The notes: a model not told the origin generated them from the sequence alone. Counted from the first letter of the stretch, positions 32,933 through 43,048 are shown. The stretch: DNA of 64,000 bases from an uncultured Candidatus Saccharibacteria bacterium (GCA_948868795.1 CAQRDK010000002.1:82180-146179), one strand, 5' to 3'. Made by a program: numbers and translations.

Positions 32933-35116
32933 CTACTCGCCGTCCCAATAATGCTTGCCCGCTAAGACGTCATAGTTCACGAGCTGGTATTCTCGCAAAA
33001 CCTCAGTTTCTTCCGGCGGATTGCCCGCGAAATAGCCTTTCATCAAAATCGGCGTCTCCTCGCAAATCGTATCGACAAGGTAAAATAATGCCGGCTTCTC
33101 TACGCCAAGAATATTATACATCGTATTGAGCAAACAGTTTGGTGTTGTCGTCGGCAAGTTAACCCCTCGCGTTGGATACTCGAACCCAAGTTCCTCATTA
33201 ATCTTCGCCGTCTCCTTCACTGTCCACAAACTCTCAATATCAAAATTTGCATAGATAAAATACGGTGTCAGCTGTGCGAGATCGCGCTCTTGTTTGTCAT
33301 CAGACAAATGGTATAGATTAAGAATGCTCGCGGCGTGATCCCCAAACCACAGAACCACCGTCCGCTCGTCTAATTCGTCCAACTCATCAAGAAACTCACC
33401 CAGATACTTGTCCGCCTCATGAAGGCTCTGATAATTGGCCGCAAAAATCCTTGTATCGCTATCGTTCTGTACTCGAAAAGTCAACGTCGGGTATTTTGCG
33501 GAATCATAGGGCATATGGTTCATCATTGTCACCGCTCCAATCATTTGCGGCCGGTCGCTATCTTTCAAAATATCCAGGATTTCTTTAAAAACCGACTGAT
33601 CGTTGATATATTCGCTAGAAGCATCGTGCTCGGTATACTTCATCTTGTCGGCGTCGATAAAACTATTAAAGCCGAACCTCGGATAAACCAGATTGCGTTT
33701 ATACATCGAACCATCATAAGCGTGTATTGCCGTCGTGTTAAAGCCATAATCTCTAGCCCAGCTCGCAACACTTAAACGTTTATCTAGCCGAGGAATGGAA
33801 TTCGAATACGGCAGCAATCCTGCCCAGTAATTTGATAGTCCCGAAAATACCGCGAACTCCACATTAGCCGTCCCCCCACCGTATTCAGTCGAATACATAT
33901 ACCCACTGGGATAGTTTCGAAAGATTCTATGAAGATTCGGGGTTACGTCCCCGCCCGAATGAGAATGGAACTTCGTGAACAGCGCCGGATCGTAAAATGT
34001 TTCATCCAAAATCACAATCACATTATCCGCAATTTCCGTTAATGGCACACGATCACTATCAGCGGCCCGAATTGCTTGATATTTTTCCGCGATTTTTCGT
34101 AACCGCTCTTCGCTGTATCCTTCAGGCTCTTCCACCTCTAATCTACCGAGATTATGTATAAACCCTAAAATAAACCCATTGTTCTTATAATCATCAGTCT
34201 GATTCCATTCGCCAAAGTTTAGTTCTTCCTCAATCCACTCATAATTCTTCCGATCCAGAATCGGCGTCACGACCATCGACAACATTGCTAGCGCCACCAA
34301 GGACAAGGTCGCATGCGGAATCAAAGAGTATCGTTTCCACCACGGCCCTTGGTGCGTGTTTCGCCCCATTACTCTGCGGGCGCAATGTTCCAAAAGCGCC
34401 GAACCGACCAAAATAAATATCACTCCGAAGGCCAGCCGCATAATACTGTCTTGGTCAGCGAACTGTGCCACCTCGCCCGCATTCCCCGCCAACAAAAAAT
34501 CCTCTGGCAGAAGCGGAACGCCACGCAATCGGTACTTTTCCATCTGTATATAACTCAAGATACTAAAAGCCGCAAATGAAATCCCAATGCTAAAAAACGG
34601 CCGCCAAGTAATCGCCGCGAGCGACGCCATGAGCGCAAAAACTATCATACAACTATACGCAAAAAGTCGTGGTTTTTCCCCGATAAAAGTATTCGTCACT
34701 CCCGCATCGCATAAGTTTGACCGCCACAAAATAAACCACGTGAACACAATCGAAAGCCCCGCTATCAAAAGCACGGACGCACTCACCCTCAACCAAATCG
34801 GCATCGTCCACTTGTGCTGTTTTTTCAGAGCCTCTTTCTTCGACAACCTTTTTTTGCGGAACTTTTCACGCAAACTCGGCCTTCCCGCTTCCTCCGATGT
34901 CCCGCCCGCTCCTAGCGCTTCATACTCTTCAGCATCCTCTGGCTCGAGTTGCTCGTCTACCTCTTCCCTAATCTCAAACTCACCCGCCAGCTCCTCTGCC
35001 TCCTGCTCGGCAATACTCTCCGCCTCTTCGCGTTCTAATTCCTGTATCGGGTCGACTTTTTTGACTCGCGCTTTTACTTCTTCGGAAGCACTCTGTTTTT
35101 TTCGGTTTTTAGCCAT
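32933..35116 (-). CDS. LtaS-like membrane sulfatase/phosphoglycerol transferase
   Basis: 727 aa from ATG 35116. N-terminal charged, Glu-rich cytoplasmic part (about 90 residues), five membrane helices, then an extracellular alkaline-phosphatase-fold domain: ILDETFYDP (metal), GGGTANVEF (candidate catalytic Thr), and WFGDHAAS (metal). LtaS-type enzymes polymerise glycerol phosphate on lipid anchors to make lipoteichoic acid. Leaderless: TGGTATAAT ends 6 bases before the ATG. The exact polymer made is not deducible. Confidence 0.82.
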   Translation of the reverse strand: MAKNRKKQSASEEVKARVKKVDPIQELEREEAESIAEQEAEELAGEFEIREEVDEQLEPEDAEEYEALGAGGTSEEAGRPSLREKFRKKRLSKKEALKKQHKWTMPIWLRVSASVLLIAGLSIVFTWFILWRSNLCDAGVTNTFIGEKPRLFAYSCMIVFALMASLAAITWRPFFSIGISFAAFSILSYIQMEKYRLRGVPLLPEDFLLAGNAGEVAQFADQDSIMRLAFGVIFILVGSALLEHCARRVMGRNTHQGPWWKRYSLIPHATLSLVALAMLSMVVTPILDRKNYEWIEEELNFGEWNQTDDYKNNGFILGFIHNLGRLEVEEPEGYSEERLRKIAEKYQAIRAADSDRVPLTEIADNVIVILDETFYDPALFTKFHSHSGGDVTPNLHRIFRNYPSGYMYSTEYGGGTANVEFAVFSGLSNYWAGLLPYSNSIPRLDKRLSVASWARDYGFNTTAIHAYDGSMYKRNLVYPRFGFNSFIDADKMKYTEHDASSEYINDQSVFKEILDILKDSDRPQMIGAVTMMNHMPYDSAKYPTLTFRVQNDSDTRIFAANYQSLHEADKYLGEFLDELDELDERTVVLWFGDHAASILNLYHLSDDKQERDLAQLTPYFIYANFDIESLWTVKETAKINEELGFEYPTRGVNLPTTTPNCLLNTMYNILGVEKPALFYLVDTICEETPILMKGYFAGNPPEETEVLREYQLVNYDVLAGKHYWDGE

Positions 35117-35153
35117 AAGTCCATTATACCATATTCTCCCTTCTCGCCACAAA

Positions 35154-35183
35154 AAAGACTTGACCAATCACAGCCAAGTCTTT
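35154..35183 (-). terminator. Terminator of the aquaporin gene
   Basis: On the minus strand AAAGACTTG (35183-35175) pairs with CAAGTCTTT (35162-35154), continuing into T's. Lies just upstream of the sulfatase promoter. Confidence 0.75.
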
Positions 35184-35221
35184 CCGTCTTGTTCTAGACG
35201 CTTACGCCCAGAAACAACTAC

Positions 35222-36166
35222 TTATTTCTTGCAAACTTCTTTACGATCGCATTCGCTATCACATTCGCAGAAGTAACCGCCGCACGACAAACGAGTCGCG
35301 ACGTCGGAAATGTAGAAACCAATCACGCCACCAATCACTGGGAAGATGATGTAAGCTGCAACCGCAAGCCCGGCCATCTGCGCCAATTCGCCAAAGTTCT
35401 CGGCCGTAGTTGGCAAAATCTGATACATCAAAGCCGCAATCGGGTTGAAGATGAAGCTGTCAGAATAACCGAAGAAGCTCTGAGCAATCACCAAAGCCAG
35501 AATCACCGCCAAAGTGATGCCGCTTGTCACGGTCAATGCAAAAGTCAACGGATTCTTGCGCGTATAGCGAGTTGCACGAGCATAGCAGAAAGCAATAATA
35601 ATCGCGCCCATCAGCTCGACCAGAGCCACTGCCCAGAAAGATTCGCCGGAAATTTCCGTCATCTCTGGCAAGGGCAGGGAAGTGCCGCTACCGAGGCGGA
35701 ACGCATTAATGATAATCAAAGCAACCCAACCGCCGAGCAATTGCGCAAGCATATAAAGCACGCCGCGAATCGCCGACATCCGGCGCGAAGCCATCATGCC
35801 GACCGTGACAATCGGGTTTAGGTTTGCCCCGGACAAGCCGACCACGGCAACATAAATACAAGTCGCCGCAAAGAGCAAATAAAGCGGTTGCGCACCAAGC
35901 GTCAGCATCAACATTACAAATAACATCGTACCGATAACCTCGCCGATCAAAGCACCCCAAATGCGCGGTGTTTTGAAAATCGTCAAGATATTTTCATCTT
36001 TATCATACTTGCGCGCAAAAAATCCCTTCATTGGGTGCTCGCAGGTCGAGGCGATTGTCGTCGCGGTCGTTGTCGTAACGGTTTCTTTGACTTCCGTCGT
36101 CTCCTTCTTGGTCGCTGGCTGCGAAACAGGTTTCTTGCCAGATTTCTTTGGCTTTTGATTCGCCAT
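35222..36166 (-). CDS. Aquaporin/glycerol facilitator family (MIP) channel
   Basis: 314 aa from ATG 36166 behind AAGGAGG; upstream codons in the frame lack a ribosome site. A basic, Lys/Thr-rich N-terminus (about 60 residues) precedes six membrane helices. The two half-helix motifs read NPI (SGANLNPIV and FNPIAAL) instead of the usual NPA. The C-terminus is unusual: CGGYFCECDSECDRKEVC, six Cys in 18 residues. Conducts water or small solutes; NPI and the Cys tail suggest altered selectivity or metal binding. Confidence 0.8.
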   Translation of the reverse strand: MANQKPKKSGKKPVSQPATKKETTEVKETVTTTTATTIASTCEHPMKGFFARKYDKDENILTIFKTPRIWGALIGEVIGTMLFVMLMLTLGAQPLYLLFAATCIYVAVVGLSGANLNPIVTVGMMASRRMSAIRGVLYMLAQLLGGWVALIIINAFRLGSGTSLPLPEMTEISGESFWAVALVELMGAIIIAFCYARATRYTRKNPLTFALTVTSGITLAVILALVIAQSFFGYSDSFIFNPIAALMYQILPTTAENFGELAQMAGLAVAAYIIFPVIGGVIGFYISDVATRLSCGGYFCECDSECDRKEVCKK

Positions 36167-36267
36167 CTTAAATAACCTCCTTACACTAATATTCCCTTCA
36201 TTATAGCACACATTGTGATATACTGGGAAGGTAAAATTAAGTTTCAACAACAGCAAAGGGAATAAAA

Positions 36268-36489
36268 ATGGGAATCATGGTTTCAAAAGACGACGAAAAC
36301 TCGGAGCTCGACCGCCGCATCTCTGCGGATCTTCGCGCTCGCGCGCAAAGCGATCGCCGTCATGACCCGGATTACGTCGATGATTCGGCCTATGTCAAAG
36401 ATACGAAAAAGACCGGGCGCTTCACTTGGGTTTGGTTTGTCCTCATTGCCCTTGCTGTTCTGTCGCTCATCTGTATTATCTTCATCTAA
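36268..36489 (+). CDS. Small single-helix membrane protein
   Basis: 73 aa behind AAAGGGAAT. Charged N-terminal half (about 48 residues) with repeated Asp/Arg, then one membrane helix (FTWVWFVLIALAVLSLICIIFI) at the very end: a tail-anchored protein facing the cytoplasm. No family recognised. Ends just before the pheS promoter. Confidence 0.6.
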   Translation: MGIMVSKDDENSELDRRISADLRARAQSDRRHDPDYVDDSAYVKDTKKTGRFTWVWFVLIALAVLSLICIIFI

Positions 36490-36515
36490 CTTCAAGGTGT
36501 GCTATAATAATATAT

Positions 36516-37457
36516 ATGTCAGAAATAGAGAAGTTGAAACTTGAACTAAAAAACCTAAACGCCGAATATGCCAAAATCAAAACTTTGCCTCCTGAAGAGC
36601 GGGGTGCCTTTGGCCGCGAGATGAACGCAAAGAAGCAAAAAATCCTGAATGCTATTGCGAAAGCCGAAGAGAATGCTGAGAGTGAAAATATTTCGCCAAT
36701 TGATATTTCCGCTCCTTGCGCCCCGAATGAACCGATTTTTCACCCTGCGCTGGGCAGCCGTCACCCTTTGATGACCGAGCTCGATCGTGTGATTGGTATT
36801 TATTCCGACATGGGCTTCAATGTTATGGAATCGAATCAGCTTGACGACGAGTTTCATATGTTCGACAGCCTAAACTTCCCGAAGGAGCATCCAGCTCGCG
36901 ACGGCTATGATACTTTTCGCACCTCTGAAAACTTCATTCCTCCTGCGCATACCTCGACCATGCAACATCGCGCTCTCAAGAAATACAAGAAAGAGCTTGA
37001 AAACGGTGGCCAAATTGCCGTCGTCATCCCCGGCCGTGTTTTTCGTAACGAAGATGCTGATGCCACTCACGAGCACACTTTCTACCAGTGTGAAGGTGTT
37101 TTCGTCTCAAAAGATGCTACTATGGGCCAGATGTTCGGCGTCCTGAAACAGTTTTTCGAAAACTATTACGGCCAGAAACTGAATATTAAAACCCAGCCCG
37201 GCTATTTCCCGTTCACCGAGCCTTCGGCAGAACTCCTGATCGAGCGTCCGTCCTCACTTGGCGGGGAAGGCTGGCTCGAAATGCTTGGTTGTGGCATGAT
37301 TCATCCGAACGTCCTTAAGATGGCTGGTATCGACCCAGATAAATACCATGGTTTTGCCTGGGGCGGTGGTATTGACCGCCTTGTTATGTTGAAATACCAG
37401 CTCGGCGACATTCGTTATTTTGAATCTGGCAAACTTGATTTCTTGGAGGAGTTTTAG
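36516..37457 (+). CDS. pheS: Phenylalanyl-tRNA synthetase alpha subunit
   Basis: 313 aa from ATG 36516; TGCTATAAT (-10 at 36503-36508) ends 7 bases before it, so the mRNA is leaderless and the longer upstream reading is not used. Class II motifs: HPLMTELDRVI, FRTSENFIPPAHTSTMQ (motif 2 region, R and HT), GRVFRNEDADATHEHTFYQ, and GMIHPNVL with GFAWGGGIDRL (motif 3). Charges tRNA-Phe with the beta subunit encoded next. Confidence 0.93.
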   Translation: MSEIEKLKLELKNLNAEYAKIKTLPPEERGAFGREMNAKKQKILNAIAKAEENAESENISPIDISAPCAPNEPIFHPALGSRHPLMTELDRVIGIYSDMGFNVMESNQLDDEFHMFDSLNFPKEHPARDGYDTFRTSENFIPPAHTSTMQHRALKKYKKELENGGQIAVVIPGRVFRNEDADATHEHTFYQCEGVFVSKDATMGQMFGVLKQFFENYYGQKLNIKTQPGYFPFTEPSAELLIERPSSLGGEGWLEMLGCGMIHPNVLKMAGIDPDKYHGFAWGGGIDRLVMLKYQLGDIRYFESGKLDFLEEF

Positions 37458-39929
37458 ATGTTAATTTCGCTCAATAGTATCAAAAAATACGTTCAGATTC
37501 CCGCTGAACTTTCTACGGAAAAACTTATTGAACTTATTGGTTCTCGTCTTGTCGAAATCGAAGAAGTTATCGATCTCGCGCCGAAATATAAAGGTGTTTA
37601 TATCGTTAAAGTTGTTAGCGCCGAGAAAATCCCTGATACCCACCTGAGCCTTTGCCAAATTGACGCCGGGCCTCATACGGCGGAATTTGCCGAAGCTGGC
37701 GCCGAAACTGTTCAAGTTGTCTGTGGTGCGCCAAACGTTCACGCTGGCATGCTCGCGGTCTGGATTACTCCTGGCTCAATCGTGCCTTCGACTTATGGCA
37801 ACGAAAACTTCCGCCTCGGCAAGCGCAAACTCCAAGGCTATGAATCGAACGGCATGCTTGCCGGCGCTGACGAGCTCGGATTTGACAACGAACATAAGTC
37901 TATCGCCGAAATCGATCCGAAAATCGCTCAGCCTGGCGACAGCCTTGCGGACGTTTTTGACTTGAATGATACGATTATTGACGTCGAGAACAAGTCTCTC
38001 ACTCATCGTCCGGATTGCTTCGGCTTAATCGGTTTCGCCCGCGAAGTTGCTGGGATTCTCGGCCAACCATTTCCAGAAATCGAATGGCCTGCCTTGAAAT
38101 TAGCCGACGACCTTGCCGTGAAAGTCACGATTACCAACTCGGTGATTTGTCCGCGCTATTCTTGCGCTGTCTTCGATCTGCCGGACAATCAGCCCGAAAA
38201 ATATCTTACCCCGACCGCAGTTTTTCTCTCGAAAGCCGGCATGCGTTCGATTGATCCGATGGTTGACCTCACGAACGTCATGATGCTCGAAACCGGCCAG
38301 CCGCTCCACGCTTTCGATTACGACAAACTCGTCGCTATCGGTCAAAGCGATCAAAACAGTCAGCAAAATGAAGCGAAAGATACTCCAGAAATCATCGTCC
38401 GCCTCGCCCAGCCTGGCGAAACCATCCAGCTCCTCGACGGCAAAACCATTGAATGTATTCCCGAAGACATTCTTATCACTTCTAATAATATCCCAGTTGC
38501 GCTCGCTGGCGCTATGGGCGGTAAAAACACCGAAATCGACGCCAGCACAAAGCGCGTCGTCCTCGAAAGTGCAACTTTCTCACTTTATAATCTGCGCAAG
38601 ACTCAAATGGCTCATGGTATTTTCTCCGAGGCAATCACTCGCTTCACAAAAGGTCAGCCCGCCGCGATGACTTTCCCAGTTCTCTCCGAAACTGTCGCTC
38701 GCCTCGGTGTCTCGCCGCTTGCGGTCGTCGATGCTTATCCCGACAAACCTCGCAAAACTGTTGTAAAAATTACAACACTCGAAATCAACCAACTCCTCGG
38801 CACGACCTACGACCAGGGAACCATCATCAAAACTCTCGAAAACGTCAACTTTACAGTTTCTGCGACCGGCGATACTCTCGAAGTTACCGCCCCGGTCTGG
38901 CGCACCGATATTCACATTAAAGAAGATATTATTGAGGAAGTCGGCCGCCTGCTCGGCTATGATAATATTCCGCTCGCCCTCCCGGAGAAACCTTTCGCCG
39001 GCACCGAAGTCGCACCAATGCTCCGCCTAAACTCTGAGCTTCGCAGCATCCTTTCTGATCGCCTCGCTATGCATGAAGTTTTAACCTACTCTTTCGTCAG
39101 CAAAGCTCTTCTCGAAAAATCGGGCCAGGATCCTGCTGACCACTACGAAATCGTGAATTCGATTTCCCCAGAACTTCAAAACTTCCGTTCCCAAATCGCC
39201 CCTAGCCTCCTCGACAAAATCCGCGAAAACATCAAATCTGGTCATCGCGACTTTTCGCTTTATGAATTGAACCAAGTCTCTTCGAAGGCGAACGGTCTCT
39301 CTGTCGAAGAAACTCCAGTTTTGAATAATCATCTCGGCATCGTCTGCCTCGGCGATTTCTACAAGTTAAAAACTTACATTCTTACCATGCTCCGCCGTGG
39401 TTTGAAAGTTGAGCTCGAATATTCTCAGCTCGTCGCCGGCTCGAAAGCCGCCGAGACCTACCCATACCTCGAACCGGCCCATTCCGCCGTTCTGCTTTTG
39501 AACGGCGAGACCATCGGCGCTTTCGGTGAAATCAAAGCCGCCGTCGCACGCCGCTTTAAGCTCGAAACAACCGTCTCTGCTTGCGAGCTCGACCTCGATA
39601 AGATCGTCGATCTCCCGCGTCGCATCGACACTGATCTGAAACTCTCCAGATTCCCGTCCGTTGAACGCGACTTGACTCTGAAAGTTTCTGCCGACGCTCA
39701 GTTTGGCCGCGTCCATACTTTGCTTGACCAAGTTCTCGCCTCGGAAAACCTCATTTTCGAAACCCTTCCGGTCTCGATTTATCAGTCTGCCCCTGACAGC
39801 CCGACCAAAAACTTCTCCTTCCACCTCAAGTTCTCCAGTCCCGACAAAACCCTCGACCAGTCCGATATTACGAAAATCATGGATAAAATCACCGTCGAAG
39901 TTGCCGCCCTCGGTGCTGAAATCGTTTAA
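37458..39929 (+). CDS. pheT: Phenylalanyl-tRNA synthetase beta subunit
   Basis: 823 aa, ATG directly after the pheS stop. Domains in order: N-terminal helices, the tRNA-binding (EMAP-like) domain (about 40-160, VVCGAPNVHAG), B3/B4 editing domain, B5 (about 430-500), catalytic-like core, and a C-terminal ferredoxin-fold anticodon-binding domain (FPSVERDLTL...). Length is normal. It contains one of three copies of a 17-bp palindrome (38760-38776). Confidence 0.93.
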   Translation: MLISLNSIKKYVQIPAELSTEKLIELIGSRLVEIEEVIDLAPKYKGVYIVKVVSAEKIPDTHLSLCQIDAGPHTAEFAEAGAETVQVVCGAPNVHAGMLAVWITPGSIVPSTYGNENFRLGKRKLQGYESNGMLAGADELGFDNEHKSIAEIDPKIAQPGDSLADVFDLNDTIIDVENKSLTHRPDCFGLIGFAREVAGILGQPFPEIEWPALKLADDLAVKVTITNSVICPRYSCAVFDLPDNQPEKYLTPTAVFLSKAGMRSIDPMVDLTNVMMLETGQPLHAFDYDKLVAIGQSDQNSQQNEAKDTPEIIVRLAQPGETIQLLDGKTIECIPEDILITSNNIPVALAGAMGGKNTEIDASTKRVVLESATFSLYNLRKTQMAHGIFSEAITRFTKGQPAAMTFPVLSETVARLGVSPLAVVDAYPDKPRKTVVKITTLEINQLLGTTYDQGTIIKTLENVNFTVSATGDTLEVTAPVWRTDIHIKEDIIEEVGRLLGYDNIPLALPEKPFAGTEVAPMLRLNSELRSILSDRLAMHEVLTYSFVSKALLEKSGQDPADHYEIVNSISPELQNFRSQIAPSLLDKIRENIKSGHRDFSLYELNQVSSKANGLSVEETPVLNNHLGIVCLGDFYKLKTYILTMLRRGLKVELEYSQLVAGSKAAETYPYLEPAHSAVLLLNGETIGAFGEIKAAVARRFKLETTVSACELDLDKIVDLPRRIDTDLKLSRFPSVERDLTLKVSADAQFGRVHTLLDQVLASENLIFETLPVSIYQSAPDSPTKNFSFHLKFSSPDKTLDQSDITKIMDKITVEVAALGAEIV
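38760..38776. repeat. 17-bp palindrome GTTGTAAAAATTACAAC, copy 1
   Basis: In pheT, encoding part of VVKITTL. Same 17-mer occurs at 47548-47564 (opposite orientation) and 56758-56774. All three are preceded by T in the matched orientation. Confidence 0.8.
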
Positions 39930-39952
39930 TTTAATCTTCATCAAGGAGGAAA

Positions 39953-40672
39953 ATGGAAGAAAAATCTCTAAAAACCAGCGCCTGGCAGCGCGTCATCATC
40001 ATTATCATCGCAATTCTCTTGCTCGGTTCGACCGTCTTGACTTACATGTTTATTGTCATGGGCAATAGCAATAATTCTAGCTCTACTGCCGCCAACGAAG
40101 AAAAGATCAACGAGCTTATCGCGCAGTATGACGCTAAGCAAGCTGAGATTGACGAAGCCGCCAAGCCGCTTTCTGACAAATATTTCAGCGAATTCAAAAA
40201 ATACCAGGCCAATGTCAAGGCCTACAACTCCGCTACCGCCAGCTCCAAAGTCCTCGAGACCGAAGATTTGAAAACCGGCACCGGCAAGACTCTCGCTGAG
40301 GGCGACACCGATTACGCCGCTTACTATCTCGGTTGGTGCGCCGACGGCACCGTCTTCGACTCCTCCTTCAATAACGATTCCGACGCCGACATCTCGACCG
40401 CGACCGGCCTCAACTCCCCGCTCGACCCGTCCGGTGGTCTCATCGAGGGCTGGAACCAGGGCGTCGTCGGCATGAAGCTCGGCGGCGTCCGCCAGGTTAC
40501 TATGTCCGGCGACCTCGCCTATGGCGACACCCGCGAAATCTGCGGCGGCTATAACTCTCCGCTCAAGTTCATCATCATGGCCGTCGAACCCGACGAAAAC
40601 ATCACCAAGCTAAACAGCGAGCTGAACGACATCTACCTCCAGCTCTATATGGCAATGTATGCCAACCAATAA
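39953..40672 (+). CDS. Membrane-anchored FKBP-type peptidyl-prolyl isomerase
   Basis: 239 aa. Cytoplasmic start, one membrane helix (VIIIIIAILLLGSTVLTYMFIVM), a helical linker (about 45-100) and an outward FKBP domain (ETEDLKTGTGKTLAEGD..., YYLGWCADGTVFDSSF, GWNQGVVGMKLGGVRQVT, GDLAYGD). Speeds folding of exported proteins. A long insertion lies between the FDSSF strand and the LIEGW helix. Starts after AAGGAGGAAA and overlaps trxB by 14 bases. Confidence 0.85.
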   Translation: MEEKSLKTSAWQRVIIIIIAILLLGSTVLTYMFIVMGNSNNSSSTAANEEKINELIAQYDAKQAEIDEAAKPLSDKYFSEFKKYQANVKAYNSATASSKVLETEDLKTGTGKTLAEGDTDYAAYYLGWCADGTVFDSSFNNDSDADISTATGLNSPLDPSGGLIEGWNQGVVGMKLGGVRQVTMSGDLAYGDTREICGGYNSPLKFIIMAVEPDENITKLNSELNDIYLQLYMAMYANQ

Positions 40673-41675
40673 TCCTGACACTCTCAATCTCGCCGTCATC
40701 GGCGGCGGTCCCGCCGCCCTCACCGCCGCTCTCTACGCCGCTCGGGCCGGCCTGAAAGTCAAGGTTTTTGAGCGCGCCGTCATCGGCGGCGCCCTCGCCG
40801 AAATCTCTGACCTCTCAAACTACCCCGGCTATGCCGGCCCCGGCCCTGCCCTCGCTGAGCAAATGCGCGCCCAGGCCGTCCAGGCTGGTGCTGAAATTAT
40901 CTACGCCGAGTGTCAAAAACTCTGGCATTACGCCGATTTTTTCGAGCTCACTCTCGACGATGGCTTCACTGCCGCCGGCTCAGCTTCCGAATCTTCTTCT
41001 GGCGCCAAAGTCCGCGCCAAGAAAGTCCTCGTCGCAACCGGTTCCGACCCAAAGAAGCTCAGTTTTGCCCCGAAACCTCCTGTCTCCTACTGCGCTCTCT
41101 GCGACGGCGCCTTAGCTAAGGATAAACACGTCGCTGTCATCGGCGGCGCCAATTCCGCTGTTCAGGAATCCCTCTATCTCGCCAACCTCGTCAAAGATCT
41201 CACCATCATCACCCACTCCCACCTCAAGGCCGACCTCTACCTCCAGCGCCGTCTCGAATCCGTCCAAAAAACTCATGACATCAAAATCCTCGAAAACACC
41301 GAGGCCACCCCCGACCTTCTTAATACTTTCGACTATGTTTTTGTCTTCATCGGCAAGCGCCCGGCGACCGCCTTCCTCCGCCCCCTCGCCGATAGCCTCC
41401 TCCCGGACCCAACTGGCCGTAACCCTCTCCTCGACTCCGCCGGCTACATCTTGACTAACCCGGCGACCGCCGCAAGTTCGACCTCTGGCCTCTCCGAAGC
41501 TGCCCATAATACCGTCGTCCACAATATCACCGCCCACTCCACCGTCGTCCCCGGCCTCTACGCCGCCGGCGATGTTCGTTCCGGCAGCCTGAAACAAGTC
41601 GTCACCGCCGCCGCCGACGGTGCCTCTGCCGCCATCGAAATCCTCGAATCCCTCAATCTCTCCACGCCAGAATAA
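40659..41675 (+). CDS. trxB: Thioredoxin reductase family protein
   Basis: 338 aa. N-terminal FAD site IGGGPAALTAALYAARAG, the redox pair in YCALCDG (usual form CAT/VC), a second nucleotide site IGGANSAVQESLYLA and the C-terminal GLYAAGDVRSG. Moves electrons from NADPH through FAD to thioredoxin. Two Ser/Ala-rich insertions (about 105-115 and 265-290) are longer than usual. NADPH-site changes (GGANSA rather than GGGDSA) are mild. Confidence 0.85.
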   Translation: MPTNNPDTLNLAVIGGGPAALTAALYAARAGLKVKVFERAVIGGALAEISDLSNYPGYAGPGPALAEQMRAQAVQAGAEIIYAECQKLWHYADFFELTLDDGFTAAGSASESSSGAKVRAKKVLVATGSDPKKLSFAPKPPVSYCALCDGALAKDKHVAVIGGANSAVQESLYLANLVKDLTIITHSHLKADLYLQRRLESVQKTHDIKILENTEATPDLLNTFDYVFVFIGKRPATAFLRPLADSLLPDPTGRNPLLDSAGYILTNPATAASSTSGLSEAAHNTVVHNITAHSTVVPGLYAAGDVRSGSLKQVVTAAADGASAAIEILESLNLSTPE

Positions 41676-41738
41676 GCTCCAGAATAATAATCACCCCTAT
41701 AAAACGCCGTCTTCACTATAATCCTTATGGTAAAACTA

Positions 41739-41767
41739 TTGACAAAAAGCATAAGGTGTGCTACAAT
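41739..41767 (+). promoter_or_regulatory. Consensus sigma-70-type promoter
   Basis: TTGACA (41739-41744), 17-bp spacer and TGCTACAAT (TACAAT 41762-41767). Nearly the same core as the promoter at 61000. Followed by a 94-base leader with AGGAGGG before the start codon. Confidence 0.8.
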
Positions 41768-41861
41768 AGAAGAGTAAGTATATTCGAAGCGTAAATCTGA
41801 CTAAATCCGCTATCAATAGCTTACAAAACCACACATCATTTTCATAGGAGGGTATGAACAA

Positions 41862-42908
41862 ATGAAGTACTTTTACATCAATCTAATCGTCTACTCTGTC
41901 TGGTTCGCTTTGGCCGCCGTGTTCGGGCTTGAACGCTACAACACTACCGGCTGCCAGGTAACCGAGCGCTACCCCGAGGAGCGCAGTCACCGCTGGTCCC
42001 GTATCGTCGCTATCGCCATGATGGTTGCGGTCGAGGTCATGTACTGGCGCCCGCTCAATCAGCTCTGGGTTCTCTGGAAAATGGAGGAGGAATCTGGTTT
42101 CTTTACCTTCATTTATCTGGGTCTGGCCGCTTATGGGCTGCATCGCGTCTTCTGCCTGCTGGTTGAATATTTTGAAGATATCAGTTATGGCCGAGCCGAG
42201 GGCGACGCTTACGCCTACAGTGAACACTGCGCAAACTGCTGTTTCCGCGCTAATGGACGAGTCACGGAGCTTGAATGTCCTCTCGTGGGCTTCGCCTCCT
42301 GCCCTTGTCTTGAAGCCGGCCACGACATTCGGGATGTTAATTACCTCTCCGAGGTGGTTACTGCCCTGCGTCGGATACGTGACAGGTATCAGCGTCGCGG
42401 TTTAGAGATGCCTTCCATGGTGTCTATCCGTGTACCCCAGCATCGCGTCGTCGTCAAGCATAATCCTTTCGATGAGCTTTTCAACGATCATCGTTGGGAG
42501 TTCGACATCGACCTGGGCTTCGGCTATGACAACCTAATCATCAACGAGGAACGTCCGCAATCCGCCAAGATTATTGACTTCCCCGCTGCTGCCGTTGTCC
42601 GTATGCCTGAACCTGAAACCTTGCCGACTCGGAAGTCGACTACGAAGCGCGACCTGCTTCAGGTCCGTCTCATCCGAGGCCAGTATGGCGCCTTCGAGCT
42701 CCGTATGACCGAAGAGGGTATTGCCTGTCGCTTGACTCGCGAACTTCCCGGCGACCGCATTTTCGACCAACAGGTCACTTTCCCCGGCACCGAGAACATT
42801 CATGTCCTCGACGAGTTCCTGCTCAGCGAGCAGGGAAAGCTGCTTCACCGTTTCATCAATACGCCGACGGCGAATCTGAGCGAGCAGCAGCTTGCTAAAC
42901 TCGGTTAA
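41862..42908 (+). CDS. Three-helix membrane protein with Cys cluster, unknown
   Basis: 348 aa. Membrane helices near residues 4-22, 46-62 and 79-97, then a Cys-rich stretch (HCANCCFR, CPLVGFASCPC), a middle region and a C-terminal domain (RLIRGQYGAFELRMTEEGI). No family recognised; the Cys set suggests metal binding or disulfides. Uses CTG for Leu often, whereas neighbours strongly prefer CTC, and has a canonical strong promoter and ribosome site. These traits are shared with the gene at 61241. Confidence 0.65.
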   Translation: MKYFYINLIVYSVWFALAAVFGLERYNTTGCQVTERYPEERSHRWSRIVAIAMMVAVEVMYWRPLNQLWVLWKMEEESGFFTFIYLGLAAYGLHRVFCLLVEYFEDISYGRAEGDAYAYSEHCANCCFRANGRVTELECPLVGFASCPCLEAGHDIRDVNYLSEVVTALRRIRDRYQRRGLEMPSMVSIRVPQHRVVVKHNPFDELFNDHRWEFDIDLGFGYDNLIINEERPQSAKIIDFPAAAVVRMPEPETLPTRKSTTKRDLLQVRLIRGQYGAFELRMTEEGIACRLTRELPGDRIFDQQVTFPGTENIHVLDEFLLSEQGKLLHRFINTPTANLSEQQLAKLG

Positions 42909-43048
42909 CCCCGCATCGCGTCCCCTGCCCAAACGAATGTCCAAACATTTTCCCGAAATACCCCGCATCCCTAGCGCCGCCAATCCCCGTCCAAACAGAC
43001 GCCTTCGGGCGCCGCTCCGACTGGAGCCAATATCACGATTAGACCCAT

